From positions 17,547,712-17,611,711 of the forward strand of contig AP025051.1 of the NCBI GenBank assembly GCA_036186865.1: DNA of 64,000 nt. Reading direction: 5' to 3'. Below, one piece after another: positions 35,098 to 47,465 of the stretch. Below the pieces are notes generated by a model. The model was not told the DNA's origin. It ran no database searches and saw nothing but the letters and a program-made list of their open reading frames with translations. Source of the DNA: Eustoma russellianum. Taxonomy: Eukaryota; Streptophyta; Magnoliopsida; Gentianales; Gentianaceae. Position 1 is the stretch's first letter. Each line of letters opens with the position of its first letter. The translations under genes and the position numbers were made by a program.

Positions 35098-35158
35098 TTA
35101 ACTAACTCGAAATGACCCAAAATTAAAAGGGTACCTAAATCATCTTTTCACATTGCAG
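35068..35158 (+). other. Candidate 91-nt intron across the gag-pol junction of B
   Basis: A GT at 35068 follows a complete TGG codon of gag. An AG at 35157-35158, preceded by a TTTTCACATTGC pyrimidine-rich stretch, precedes the pol frame. TTAACTAAC, a good branch-site match, lies about 55 nt upstream. Removing the segment would join gag and pol in frame and skip the gag stop. Ribosomal frameshifting or a damaged junction are alternatives. Confidence 0.35.
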
Positions 35159-38100
35159 GGAGACCACCCATCGAAAGATACATCAATAAAGTGGTTCCTT
35201 GACAGTGGTTGCTCGAGGCACATGACGGGTGACCCGAGCTTGTTCTCCAAATTAAAGAAGGTCACAAAAGGCGGATCCGTGACCTTTGGAGACAACAATG
35301 AAGGCAAGATCATCGGAAAAGGTACGATTGGTAATCCGAACACACTCCAAATCTCCAACGTATATTTGGTAAGCAACTTATCCTACAATCTTCTTAGTAT
35401 TTCTCAATTTGTTGACAATGGCTTTAATGTGTGTTTTACTCACCCTTATTGCAACATAATAAACAAAAATGGAGAAACCGTTTTAAAAGGAAAACGAGAA
35501 GGCAATATTTTTACGCTATCTATGGATGATGTAGTAGACGCTAAAATTAAGTGTTTTATGTCAAATGAACCCAATATGAATTTATGGCATAGACGTTTAG
35601 GACACATTGGCATTTCCACACTAGAAAAACTTCAACGAAAGAACCTAGTACGGGGATTGCCTACGCTTGATTTAGACAACTTTCAGTTGTGTGAATCTTG
35701 CATAAAAGGCAAACAAACACGTGAGTCACTTAAGCCGAAAAATGAAATAAGCACGACTAGAATATTAGAACTATTGCATATAGATTTGTTTGGTCCTAGT
35801 CGCACTACAAGCCTTGGTGGGCGTCACTATGCATGCGTAATTGTTGATGACTTTTCTCGTTATACTTGGACTTTATTTCTTGCACATAAGGATGATAGCG
35901 CCGTTGAGATTGCTAAATTAATTAAACAACTTGAAAATCAATACGGTGTAAATGTGAAAAGGATAAGAAGCGATAGAGGCGGTGAGTTTTAAAAACAAAG
36001 AAATGATTTCGTTTTGTGAAGAAAAAGGAATTAAGCATGAATTTTCGCCACCTAGAACTCCACAACTAAATGGAGTAGTAGAAAGAAAGAATCGTACATT
36101 ACAAGAAATCGCTAGAACTATGCTTTGCGAAAATAAATTGCCTAGATTTCTGTGGGCGGAAGCCGTAAATTGTGCATGCTATATTGTAAATCGCCTATCT
36201 ATAAGAAAGAAAATAAACAAGACGCCTTATGAGATTTTGAATGATTGCATGCCTAAGATTGACTATTTTTGTGTGTTTGGATGCAAATGTTTTGTCTTGA
36301 ATACAAAAGATAATTTAGATAAATTTGAATCCAAATCAATTGAGTGCATTTTTGTTGGATATTCTATAAATTCGAAGGCATATAGATGTTATGATCCTCT
36401 CACTAGACAAATTATAGAATCTATTCATGTTAAATTCAATGAATTTGGTGAGATTGATAAAGATAAGGAATATGAAGATGATTTTGAATTGAAACCCGTT
36501 TTGAATGAAGACAATGATTCTTTTGATATGCATGATATGAATGAGACACTAGAAGTGCATGATCACATAGAAATGCATGATAACTTAGAAAATAATCAAC
36601 CAAGATGGCATAGAGATCACCCACATGATCTCATCATAGGTGACCTCACTCACGGTGTGCGACCACGTAGAAGAATTACTTCGGATGAAATAAATGAATT
36701 TCATGCTATGATTTCTGAAATTGAGCCTAAAAATGTGCATGATGCTTTGAGTGATTCTTCTTGGATTGATGCTATGCATGACGAACTTAATCAATTCGTT
36801 AGAAACGATGTATGGGATTTAGTGCCACGACCACAAGATAAAACTATAATAGGCACAAAGTGGGTGTTTAGGAATAAAATGAATGAAGAAGGAAAGGTCG
36901 TTAGGAATAAAGCGAGACTTGTAGCACAAGGCTATAATCAAGAGGAAGGAATTGACTACGATGAAACATTTGCACCCGTAGCACGACTAGAAGCTATACG
37001 ACTATTACTTGCTATTGCTTGCATGAAAGACTTTAAATTATATCAAATGGACGTGAAAAGTGCATTTCTAAACGGATTTATACAAGAAGAAGTATACATG
37101 AAGCAACCACCCGGTTTTGAAGATTTGAAACATCCCGATCACGTGTACAAACTAAAGAAGGCACTATATGGGCTAAAGCAAGCACCAAGAGCATGGTATG
37201 ATCGTTTTGCTACTTTCCTTTTAGAAAATAATTTTAAACGTGGTACTATAGATAGTACACTATTTTTGAAACAAGAAAAATCAGATTTACTCATTATTCA
37301 AATTTACTTAGATGATATTATTTTCGGCTCTACCTCACATAGACTTGTTAAAGATTTTGAAAATTGCATGAAATCTGAATTTAAAATGTCTATGGTTGGT
37401 GAACTTAATTATTTTATTGGCTTGCAGATTAAACAAACGAATAAAGGAATTCATATAAGCCAAGCAAAATATGTTAATGACATGATCAAAAAGTTTAATT
37501 TTGAAAATTTGAAACCATCCCCCACCCCTATGAGTGTCACTACTAAATTAGACAAAGACGAACATGGTAAAGACGTTGATAATGGATCATATCGATCTAT
37601 GATAGGTTCTTTGCTATATTTAACTGCTAGTAGGCCTGACATCATGTTTAGTGTTTGCATGTGTGCACGTTTTCAAAGTCAACCTAAGGTGTCACACTTC
37701 AATGCGGTAAAAAGAATATTCCGTTATATTAAGCACACGCCCACCTTAGGAATTTGGTACGATAAGGATTCTACATTTGACTTACATGCTTACACTGATG
37801 CAGATTATGGTGGCTGCAAAATAGATAGAAAAAGCACGAGCGGAACTTGCCAATTTATAGGAAATTCCCTTATTTCATGGTTTTCCAAAAAGCAAGCAAG
37901 TGTTGCTTTGTCCACTACTGAGGCTGAGTACATGGCTCTTAGCCTTTGTTGCACACAGTTGTTGTGGATAAAACAACAACTTTCGGACTTTGGAATTACC
38001 ATAAATAAAATTCCTATATATTGTGATAGTATGAGTGCCATAAATTTGTCTAAGAACCCCGTGTTACATTTTAAGGCTAAGCATATAGAAGTACGCTATC

Positions 38101-38258
38101 ACTTTCTTCGTGATCACGTTAACAATGGTAATATTGTCATAGATCACGTAGAAGCACAAGTAGCGGACATTTTTACAAAATCCTTAAATCAAGCCACATA
38201 TGAATCTCTCCATTCTAAATTAGGTATGATTCCCGTTGATATGATTGACGTAATTTAA
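35102..38258 (+). pseudogene. pol: Element B pol: protease, integrase, reverse transcriptase, RNase H (one frameshift)
   Basis: Domains in copia order: aspartic protease (DSG at 35201, in WFLDSGCSRHMTGD), pre-integrase zinc region (LWHRRLGHIG...CESCIKG), integrase core (HIDLFGP, VDDFSRYTW, RSDRGGEF, then PQLNGVVERKNR), reverse transcriptase (YDETFAPVARLEA, DVKSAFLNG, catalytic YLDD near 37305) and RNase H (TDADYGG, DRKSTSG, STTEAEY, KHIEVRYHFLRD), ending FTKSLNQ...LGMIPV. The only defect is one extra T in the run 35987-35990, inside the integrase core just after RSDRGGEF, which causes a premature stop. Everything after it is open to the end. The frame is open from 35102; protease begins about 35190. 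Insertion is recent enough for only one break. Confidence 0.93.
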
Positions 38259-38534
38259 TTTACTTTCCTTTTTGACAGGAATCTTTTGATTTACTTTCCA
38301 AAATAAAAGGGGAGAGAATAGCATGATTTAAGGGGGAGAGAGACACTGATTGATCTTAATTGCACAAATCAAGGGGGAGCCGGATTTGAAATTCGAAATT
38401 CAAATTTCAAATAAAGGGGGAGCCGGATTTGAAATTCAAAATTCAAATTTCAAATTTGTGCATAATTCAAGGGGGAGAGATAGCATTTAAATCATGTACA
38501 CAAGTTATTTTGAAAATCATCAAAAGGGGGAGAT
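38259..38534 (+). other. Element B 3' untranslated region with five polypurine tracts
   Basis: Runs such as AAAAGGGGAGAGA, AAGGGGGAGAGAG, AAGGGGGAGCC (twice), AAGGGGGAGAGA and the terminal AAAAGGGGGAGAT occur between pol and the LTR, separated by direct repeats of GATTTGAAATTC-like sequence. Multiple polypurine tracts are a recognised Sirevirus feature; only the last touches the LTR. Confidence 0.88.
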
Positions 38535-41500
38535 TGTAGAGATAAGAGGGTTTGAGTGATTTCAAAATAAGTAACTTGAATGCATATATATATATATATA
38601 AACGTATATAAGCATATAAACGTGTACATGAATGCATGATATCTTGCCATTACTTGCCTTATTTAGCTTATATATTATGTTGCCGTACTAACGAGCCATG
38701 AAGCATTAAAGCTTACATCATATGGCAAACATTTGTTGTGTTTATACTATTTTCAGGTGCCACCATTAATGAACTAAACTAGTTCATTAAGTGAAGTACT
38801 TAGTTTAATAATCTAAGTAGTTCATTAAAGGAAGCTACATTTGGAAAAGGCACAAAGGCAACAAGGCTAAGGAAGGAAAGTCTTCTCCTCCTCCTTTTCA
38901 TTAAATATACACGCCACACATGTATATAAATATATATTTTCAGATTTTTTAAATAAAGGCACATACACATGTATTCCAACGTACTACCGACACGTTATAT
39001 ATTTTACGTACGTACGTTAACGTCACACCACTATACTTAACTCATATTTATGAGTATATTCAGGTCTTATATCATATGATATAAGGTATGGTGATGACAA
39101 ATTAAATACTACACGATAAAAGGTTCTAAACCAAAAATTGTCGTATCGGGCGAATACCGAAACTTCGCCAACGTGTCACGTACTTGCCATAAATAAATGG
39201 CCAGCCCCTATACTTCAAAAATCATCAAATATTTCGTGGGTTACATAAGAAATTCAGCCAAAAATACTTTCCATGTTGGCACACACAAATCACCCCACAT
39301 TAAGGCCAAAATGTGAAGATTCAAAGTTTAATTTTGTCACATGTTAATGGTACCACTTTAGACCAGCCAAGTGCTGAGATTTAAAGTATATGTTATATAT
39401 ATTATGTAAAACATAATATATATAACATGTGCAAAAGTTGGAATTTAAATTAGAGAAAAATCGGGTAATCGATAAATATCGAAAATTCGGTTTTCTACGC
39501 ACACAACACATGGAACGTTTTTGGTACATCATGTGACACGTATCTAGACACTTTTTACATATGTTATACATCTTAAAGTGTTCTAGAAAATTAAATTAAG
39601 GGCTGATTGGAATATAACATGTGTGTGTATTATTAAATGTGTACTATTTTATAAAGTTAGCAAAAATAAATTTCAGCACATGTATATACACCTTCCAATG
39701 TCACATACAGCTGATTTGGAGCACATGTGGAGCTTTGTTGGCATCTTGATTGGTCAAGGATCAATCATACAAAGTTGGTGAATTGAAGAGAGAAGCTACA
39801 AATGGTAAGAATTCAAGGTATATCTCTCTTATGTCACATGCTGAAAATTTCAGCATACTAAACTTAGGGTGGCCGAATTTTTGTTCTTAAATGTGACTTA
39901 TTTTGTCATCTTTGATTAGGTGATTGATTAGAAGAAGAAATGGAAAGGTTTTGAATATAATTTAAATAAATAAATGATGATATTTTATATATCACACATG
40001 CTGAAAAATTTTAAGCATGTGTACAACCTTGTGGCCGAATTTGAAGAGCAAAATGTGTCCATGTTCATTTCTTGTTTGGTAGCAATACTTACCATAAATT
40101 GTTGATTCATTTTTATGATGAAAAATCAAAGAATATTTGGTATTATTTTGAAAGAAAAGGAATGATGCACATGCTGAAAATTCAGCATGGCAAGAGTGCT
40201 TAATGGCCGATTTTTTCACTTGGTTAGGAAGGATTTTTCATCTTGCAATTTATGTGATGTATCTCTTGATTTATGGAAGGTATTATATGATGATTTTTGG
40301 CACATGGTTAAGTGTATATCTCAGATTTTTTCCATGTCATCATGATGACAACGTTGAACCAATAAGGAGGTGCCAAGTAAGCGAAGACTAAATGATCATC
40401 CAATAAGAAGATGCCAAGTAAGCAAGGCCTTGTCACAATGATGTCTTACACTCTCTCAAGGACTTAAAAGATAATTTTCAATAGGGGGACTCTACCATAG
40501 GGGGACGGCCCTGACATATTATAAGGAAAGAAGTGGAGCAAACAAAAGAAAAACAAGCATTGCAATTCCAAGAGATCAAAAAGCCTAGCTCTTCTTCTTC
40601 TACATCTTCTTTCTCTCTTCTTGTAAAGCCTATTGTTTTTATATCCTTCAATCTTGAATAGGCTTGAGATAAACCACCATTCATATATCTTTGTAAAAGA
40701 TTGATCAAGGTGTGATCAATCTTCACTCTAGCAAGGTGGTGGTGTTCGTGCGAATTGTACTTACAATACAAGGTTTGTAAAGGGTTGGAGTTAGGTGTAA
40801 CTCTATCAACCCTGCGGTAAGGTGTACTGCGTGTGTGTGATTAGTGTGAACCAAGGAAGGTGTTCCTTGAAGACTGGAGTAGGTTGTTTATAACTGAACC
40901 AGTATAAAATTCTTGGTGCCATTTACTTTCTGCATTTACTTTTCAGTTACTGCACTGATTATCCTTCTTGTTCGCATTCGTAAAAATAGTTAACGAATTT
41001 CAAAAATCACGAAAATTTCCAGAAATATACTCACACGTTCTAGGGTTAATTTGGCACAAGTTTCAACCCTTTTGGACAAGTATAAGTCAATCAAACATCA
41101 AAAGTTCTGAGACTAGTGCAGTCTGAATTTCAGACTTGCAAAGGTTGAGACTTTGATTGTAGTTGACCTACTTCCCAAAAAAATTTTCCAAAACTATTTC
41201 AACCAATTTAAATATATTATATAAGGAGTTAGTGGTCAAATTTCCAAAGCATTTGGACGTTCACACAAATAGGAATTAATTTTTCAAAACCATCTACCGT
41301 TTCTGGCAGATTTGCACAATCTGATTGCCAACGGTTTTTGAAGGGGTTACAGGTTGAATTTTAATTTGAAATTTCTAGGGGACCCTCACAACATCTGTGG
41401 CTAAGTTCTCTCAAAATGTCATAATTTTTGGAGACCTCTAACCTAGTTTTAAAAACGTTTTAAAACTGGTACTGAAAACAGAATCTGTTTTCAGAACTTG

Positions 41501-41591
41501 AATTGTTCAAGTTTAAAGAAATTTTAAAAACCACACTTTCCGCACCATCTATTCAACCCCCCCTTTCTAATGGTGCCTTGCAGATCCTACA
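38535..41591 (+). mobile_element. Element B 3' LTR (3.06 kb)
   Basis: It begins TGTAGAGATAAG after the last polypurine tract and ends CCTACA. Its final 1.2 kb nearly matches 31902-33126. It contains the short TA run, palindromic TACGTACGTACGT near 39007 and three hairpin repeats (39835-40190). The next base begins a gypsy RNase H fragment (element H), so B inserted into H. Confidence 0.94.
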
Positions 41592-43370
41592 CATACAAGC
41601 AGAATTACCCTACCCATGACCTCGAGTCAGCATCAGTCATCCTTGTGCTTAAGATTTGGAGACACAATATATACAGTGAGAGATGTGAAGTGTACACAGA
41701 TCATAACATCTTGAAGTATCTTTTCACCTAGAAGGAGTTAAATATGGGACAACGGAGATGGCTTGAGATGATGAAGGACTACGACTTAGCAATCCATTAT
41801 CATCTGGGTAAGGCAAATAAGGTGGTAGATGAATTGAGTAGGAAATCAAGTCACGCTCTACAGGCACCACTCAAGAGAGAGATCGTTGAGTTTGAGTAAC
41901 ATGATTGATTCGACCATGAATGTTCTGTCTACACTGATGATTACACCGACCCTGATTGATCAGATTAAAAAGGCCCAGAAAAGTGACACTGAGTTGATGA
42001 AGATCACCGAGGACTTGACAAAGAAATTGGGCAAGGAATTTGAGATTCACAGTGATGGCAGTCTATGGTTCCGCGACAGACTGTGCGTACCGAGTGTTGA
42101 TGAGCTTAAGAAAGAAATTATGACTAAGGCTCACAGTTCGAGATTATCGATTCATCCTGGAGCTACCAAGATGTATCAAGATCTTAAGGGGAATTATTAG
42201 TGGAACCGGATGAAGAGACAGCTTGCAGAGTTTGTTGGATGTTGCCTTGTATATCAGCAGGTCAAAGCGGAGCATCAGCGCCCAGTCGGTTTGTTGTAGC
42301 CGCTTGAGATCCTCGAGTATAAGTGGGAGCATATCACGATGGATTTTGTCACCGGACTTCCTAAGACCCGCAATGGATATGATACTATCTGGGTGATTGT
42401 CGATAGGCTCACTTAGTCAGTACACTTTCTACCTATGTCGATGTAGGCTTCGATGGAGAAGCTGGTAGAGATGTATATGGTTGATATCGTGAGTTTACAT
42501 AGGACGCTAGTGAGCATTGTCTGCAACAGGGATCCGCGCTTCACATCGAGATTTTGGAAGGCATATCAGCAAGCTATGGCCCCTGAGGTTACAGTTAGCA
42601 CAACTTTTCATCTGTAGACAGATGTGCAGTCAGAGCACACCATACAGACATTTGAGCACAAGTTACATGTATGCGTGTTAGACTTTAAGGGTAACTGGGA
42701 TAAGTCCGTGAAGCTGATCGAGTTCTCATATAATAAAAGTTACCAAAGTTCCATCGGCATGGCACCGTTTGAGGCGTTGTATGGTCACAAGTGTCAATCG
42801 CCACTCTATTGGGATGAGGTTGGAGAAAGAGCCATCATGGGTCTGGAGTTAGTGGAGAAGACCTTGGATAAGGTCAAGTTGATACGTGGCCGATTGAAGA
42901 CAGATCGAGTAAAGTCGGACAGATTCTAAAAGATGACCGATCGAGTTTGATGTCGGAGAGAAGGTATACTTAAGGGTTTCTCCGACGAAGAGCGTCATGA
43001 GATTTGGTATTAAGGGAAAGATGAGCCTTTGATTTGTTGGTCCTTACAAGATGCTGGAGCGAGTCGGAGCAGTTGCATATCGGTTGGCACTACCGCCTTC
43101 GTTGTCGCAGGTACATGACGTATTCCATGTATCGCAGTTGCGAGGCTATGTGCATGATCCGAGCCACATTCTTGAACAGCAGCCATTGATGATTCGAGAG
43201 GATGCTACCTACAAGGAGGTACCGATATGTATGGTGGATCGTAAGGAGCAAACACTGAAAGTAGGTCGATTCCGTTCGTGAAGGTACAATGGAGTAATCA
43301 TACCGAGCAAGAAACGACTTGGGATCCAGAACAGCAGATGCAAAAGCAGTATCTGCAGCTTTTTGTATGA
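41592..43370 (+). pseudogene. Element H gypsy pol tail: RNase H, integrase, C-terminal domain
   Basis: The relic starts within RNase H at the B insertion (NYPTHDLES, VYTDHNILKYLFT, RRWLEMMKDYDL), then the integrase zinc region (HSSRLSIHPG...), core (WEHITMDFVTGLP, VDRLT, SIVCNRDPRFTSRF, then a SEHTIQTFEH stretch), the MAPFEALYGHKC block and the C-terminal SLSQVHDVFHVSQLRGYV block ending LFV with stop at 43368. Stops and frameshifts occur at about 42200, 42297, 42417, 42928 and later. The pattern is that of the Del/Tekay group of Ty3/gypsy and matches K and J. The 5' part of H is missing left of B. Confidence 0.88.
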
Positions 43371-43400
43371 GGTACGTAAGTTTCAAGGACGAAATGTTTT

Positions 43401-43413
43401 ATAAGAGGGAGAA
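43401..43413 (+). other. Element H polypurine tract
   Basis: ATAAGAGGGAGAA precedes the LTR, downstream of the TTCAAGGACGAAAT motif that also occurs near the ends of J and K. Confidence 0.75.
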
Positions 43414-45081
43414 TATTACGGCCCGAAAATTTTTTTTGTTACTTGGATACGTATTTCTTATCGTAGTTATAAACGTATAAATTTTGCGATGGTATTGAAG
43501 CATACGAAATATCGATATGCGATGAAAATGGATAAAGAACAATTATAACTACATGATAAAATTAAAATAAACCTAGCATGCGACAACTTAAACTCTAGAA
43601 TAAATTAAAGCAAAACAAAAGGCATGACACAAAGATTTTCTACTTCTTAAATAAAAGAAAAAGAAACTAATGCATAGAAGATATTTATGGAAGAAGAAAA
43701 GAAAAAAAGAAAAGGGATGAAAATCGGCCAACAAGGCCTAAGACAAGATGGAAGGGTCTCTTCTGTAATTTCCTACAAGCAACACTCATTTTCTCACTCT
43801 CTCCCAACCACTCCACTTCTTCTAATTTTCCTCCTTTTCCCTCTTCCCTCTCTTGGCCGAAACCCTTAGATACATGATTTTTTCTCTCTTTCTTCCACAC
43901 TTCACATCCTACTAACACTCAACATACTCTTCTTCCTTCAAGCAAGAGAAAACAAATCTCCAAGTCCCATTTTTATCTCAACAAAACCGTGAGTCCAAAA
44001 GGGAAGGAAGAAGAGAAAAATCTCTTTTCATCACCACACATCATTCTTACAATACAAGACTAAGTATTCCTAGTCTATTATAGCATCAAAACCGTGGGCT
44101 TAGGGGGGATCAAGGAGCAAGAGAAAGCAAGGTAAGAATACTATCTAAGCTAAGTAAATTTTTTTCCATTTATCCATCTCCATGGTTGCTTACAAACCCT
44201 TTCTTTTCTTCGTCAAAACCGTGGCTTTAAGGATAAGGGGGAAAGATTTTTTTCAAGCCAATTGAAGAAATCTTCACTTTTATTTAAAGGTTAATTGATA
44301 AAGGCAAGTACTCTTTTTAGATCCTTCATGGATTTTCAAAGGTTAAGTATATATGCTCATATCAAGTTTGGATCATCCATGTAGTATATTCAAGTTTTCA
44401 CCATTGGAATTTGTAAACTCTATGTTCTATGTGATATATATAGATACATGCATACAGCTACATACACATGGCTATAATTTGAAAATATGAACTCCTAGAT
44501 ATAAATGAAATGAAAAGATTATACGTAGAAGATATGTGTAGAAAATAAGGAAAGAAAAGTGGAACTCATATATCATGTAAGAAAAGTGTTCTAAGAATGT
44601 AACTTTGATGTAGTTGTTCATGTATTTGATTCCCATGATGATCATCAACTACGTGTTTTCCATGATATTTGGTTTTCATAAGTTTTATGATCATGTTTTT
44701 AGCATGTTTATGTATGCATCATATATGACTTACATACATGGTCACAAGTGTTGCTTTTGATGATCATCATCACAATTACATACATGTCGGTACATGGCCA
44801 TAAGGCCCTTTTGGACACCCAATTGAGCTTCATCATCCATCGTCATGATGTGTATGTAAATGATGTTTATGGCTCAAAAAGTCCACTTTTTATGGTTGCC
44901 ATCATTTTTATGTTTTATGTGTTTTTATTATGTCATAATCATGGAAATAAGGATGTTGATGGAAACTAATATGTAAATGGTTAATATAAATATGTTCGAC
45001 ACCCAACATGTATGTAAAATAGAAGAAAGATGAGATTTAAGTGGTTATATGGGTGTGTAGTGTAATCGGCCATAAGACCAT
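43414..45081 (+). mobile_element. Element H 3' LTR, left part
   Basis: It begins TATTACGGCCCG (probably a mutated TG start) after the polypurine tract and continues without coding content until element K begins at 45082. The rest would lie right of K, beyond the window. It is AT-rich, with a purine-rich block at 43680-43730 and CTT-rich segments at 43800-43960. Confidence 0.7.
45077..45081 (+). other. Presumed left target duplication of K (ACCAT)
   Basis: These five bases precede K's TGTTGTACCC start. The right copy is outside the window, so this is positional only. Confidence 0.4.
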
Positions 45082-46352
45082 TGTTGTACCCAACAAGGAA
45101 CCACCTTGTACTTACAACCCAATCAGGAGAGAGTTATGAGAATTTGTGTCTACAAGCACAATTTATTTAGTTGATGAACATTTCATTTTATTAAATTATG
45201 TTACGGAAAGTGTTATATTAGAATATCAAGCGCGAATACTGAACCATGTGAAGGGACCCAATTCTCTCCCAAAGACTTGTGAGATTTCGGCCACAAGGTT
45301 AAGAAAGGCCTTAATGGAATTTCCTAAGATTTTATGGGCCATCTTTTAAGTAAGCCAATAAGCAATCCAACAAGTTTCGGGTAGTGGCAAAAATTTGGTT
45401 TCAAACCATACCTCATTTTCGGCCCTTAGCCCAAAGAGAGCTCAACAATTTTCTTAATTAACCATTGTAAAAGAAAAAAGGGGGAAAATAAAATAAATAA
45501 AAAGGAAGTAATTACATTGATTAAGGCATGATTGGGGTCATTAAAGACCCCAACCGCCGGATGGGTAGGGGGTAGCCAACCAAGGGAGATGCTTTACTCC
45601 ACCATGGTTATTTTATACTCAACCCAAGGTTAAAGTAACCATAATTAGATAAAGTAACTAAGGTTAGTTCAAAATTAACTATGATTAGACTAAAGTAACC
45701 AAGGTTAGTGATAAAGTAACCTTGATTAACTAAAAAGTAACCAAGGTTAAAGTAACTAAAACTAACTAAACTAATTCCTTAAACCTTACCATAGTCAAGT
45801 CTTTCACTCCCTTCCCTTTACCCCCAACAGCTAAGACATAGCCAAGAAAGAAAACTCCCTCCAAAAAAAAACATAATTGAGAATCCCCTTCCCCTTCTAA
45901 ACACTCAAAGAACCCCAAGTGCAAGAAGAGTTCCTTCTCCTCCCTTCACCCCAAACCACACGGCCAAGAGCAAAACAAGAAGTTCTTAGGTCTCCCAAAA
46001 CTAAGTGATAATCGGTAAGTATTCCAAACCTTCTCAAGAAGATATCTATATTTTCATGAGATGAAACTTATGGTGCCATTTTCTTGCTCATAACCGTGAC
46101 CTTCAAGGTCACTAGGCTCAAAAAGGTCACAAGCTTTGTGGATCCTAGTCTTGAGAGGCTTAAATACTACTCAAGATCCATCTTGGTAAGTCCATCTAAC
46201 CCCTTATTAAGTGTATCTTTTACTTAAGGATGTAAACTAACCATTGACCTCTTTTCCTTTTCCAAAACCGTTGGGTACAAACATAAAGAGGAGAAAGGTT
46301 CCAACTTATCCATACATCTTTCAAGAGGAGTAAGTTGAAAAGGCAAGTACAC
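45082..46352 (+). mobile_element. Element K 5' LTR, left part
   Basis: It begins TGTTGTACCCAAC. Its first 297 bp match 63704-64000 with two differences by eye. The LTR is split by element J after the TACAC at 46348-46352 and resumes at 55801. A 67-codon ORF (45146-45349) is present in both LTRs simply because they are copies. Runs built on AAAGTAACCAAGGTTA (45625-45770) form a short degenerate repeat. Confidence 0.9.
46348..46352 (+). other. Target-site duplication TACAC of element J (left)
   Basis: TACAC here and at 55796-55800 flank the two LTRs of J exactly. Confidence 0.9.
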
Positions 46353-47124
46353 TGTAGCGCCCCGGCCCGATACTAGACATCGGTACCAGTGCACCCGCCG
46401 TAGCCTACTACGAGAACTACGAAGCGTCAAAGCAGATCAAGCACACGTCATTCATGACGTAAGATAAATCAGCGGAAACGACGTAGAATTAAAACTTCAA
46501 TAACAATAATCTCCCAAATGAAACACAGCGGAAATAAAATGTGTCAGGAAGAGTGTCTAAAGTATCCTTCAATACAAATTTTTAACAGTGAATCCTTCAA
46601 CTAAAGGATAAGGATTGTAAGCCTGTCCATTTTAGTGACTATCGCCCCAATGAGCCCACTCGCCGATATCTTCTACAAAATTCATCTTGTACTTTCGCCC
46701 ACCTGAAAAGCAGATAGAGTAATTGTTCTTAGCGAAAACGTCGCCAGCAAGTAACCCGTCTATACACCTTACGAGATCACACACGACGAGTCACCAGTGT
46801 ATAAGACATTGCCCAAAATAAGGTGCTCGGGTTAGCAAATAGCATTTTTATAAGAATTCCTCAAAACGGATAAAACACATAAATGATACACGGATACGAG
46901 AATAAACATGTACTAAATCAACATATCACATAAGCAAGTCATAAGCTAGTCACATTTTTTGCATGTCAAATCTTATGCTTCATGTATCATGATGCATGTA
47001 CTTCTTTAAAACCACACACAACACCCATGCATATGCCTTCTTTCATAAACATGTCATGCGTTTCATTTCACAAAACATTTCATAACTCTTCTTATCATAT
47101 TCTTCGCGTACCAGAACATTATAC

Positions 47125-47465
47125 GCTGTGGGTGATCAGTCCACAGCAAACACAACTTTATACCCCGTGCTGAAAGGTCCACGGCCCCATAACCTATAAC
47201 TTTATACCCCATGCTGAAAGGTCCACGGCCCCATAACATATAACTTTATACCCCTGCTGAAAGGTCCACGGCCTTATTACATATATCATATATCCGTGCT
47301 GATAGGTCCGCGACCCCATTACATATATCATATATCCATGCTGATAGGTCCACAGCCCCACAAAATAACTTTATTTTCCATGCTGATAGGTCCACGGCCC
47401 CACAAAATAACTTTATTTTCCGTGCTGATAGGTCCACGGCCCCATAAAATACTTTATACCCTGCT
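47125..47465 (-). repeat. Tandem array of ~46-bp units in the J 3' LTR
   Basis: About seven units contain GTGCTGA(A/T)AGGTCCACGGCC followed by CATAACATATAACTTTATACC or a variant spacer (ATATATCATATAT, or AAAATAACTTTATTTTC). Two spacer types alternate in blocks. The array is open on the minus strand as a repeated GAVDLSA peptide, which I regard as incidental. Confidence 0.88.

Noticed and set aside
36336..36794. Minus-strand ORFs inside the pol of element B
   Set aside because: Antisense shadows of the AT-rich linker between integrase and reverse transcriptase.
26820..41596. Target-site duplication around the A/B composite
   Set aside because: TATAA on the left and CATAC on the right do not match; this supports the chimera model instead.
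45146..45349. A 67-codon ORF present twice (also 63768-63971)
   Set aside because: It lies in both K LTRs and is identical only because the LTRs are copies; no motif, no upstream gene context.
47125..47465. CRISPR-like array
   Set aside because: Units are head-to-tail LTR repeats with related spacers, in a plant retrotransposon; no unique spacers or cas genes.
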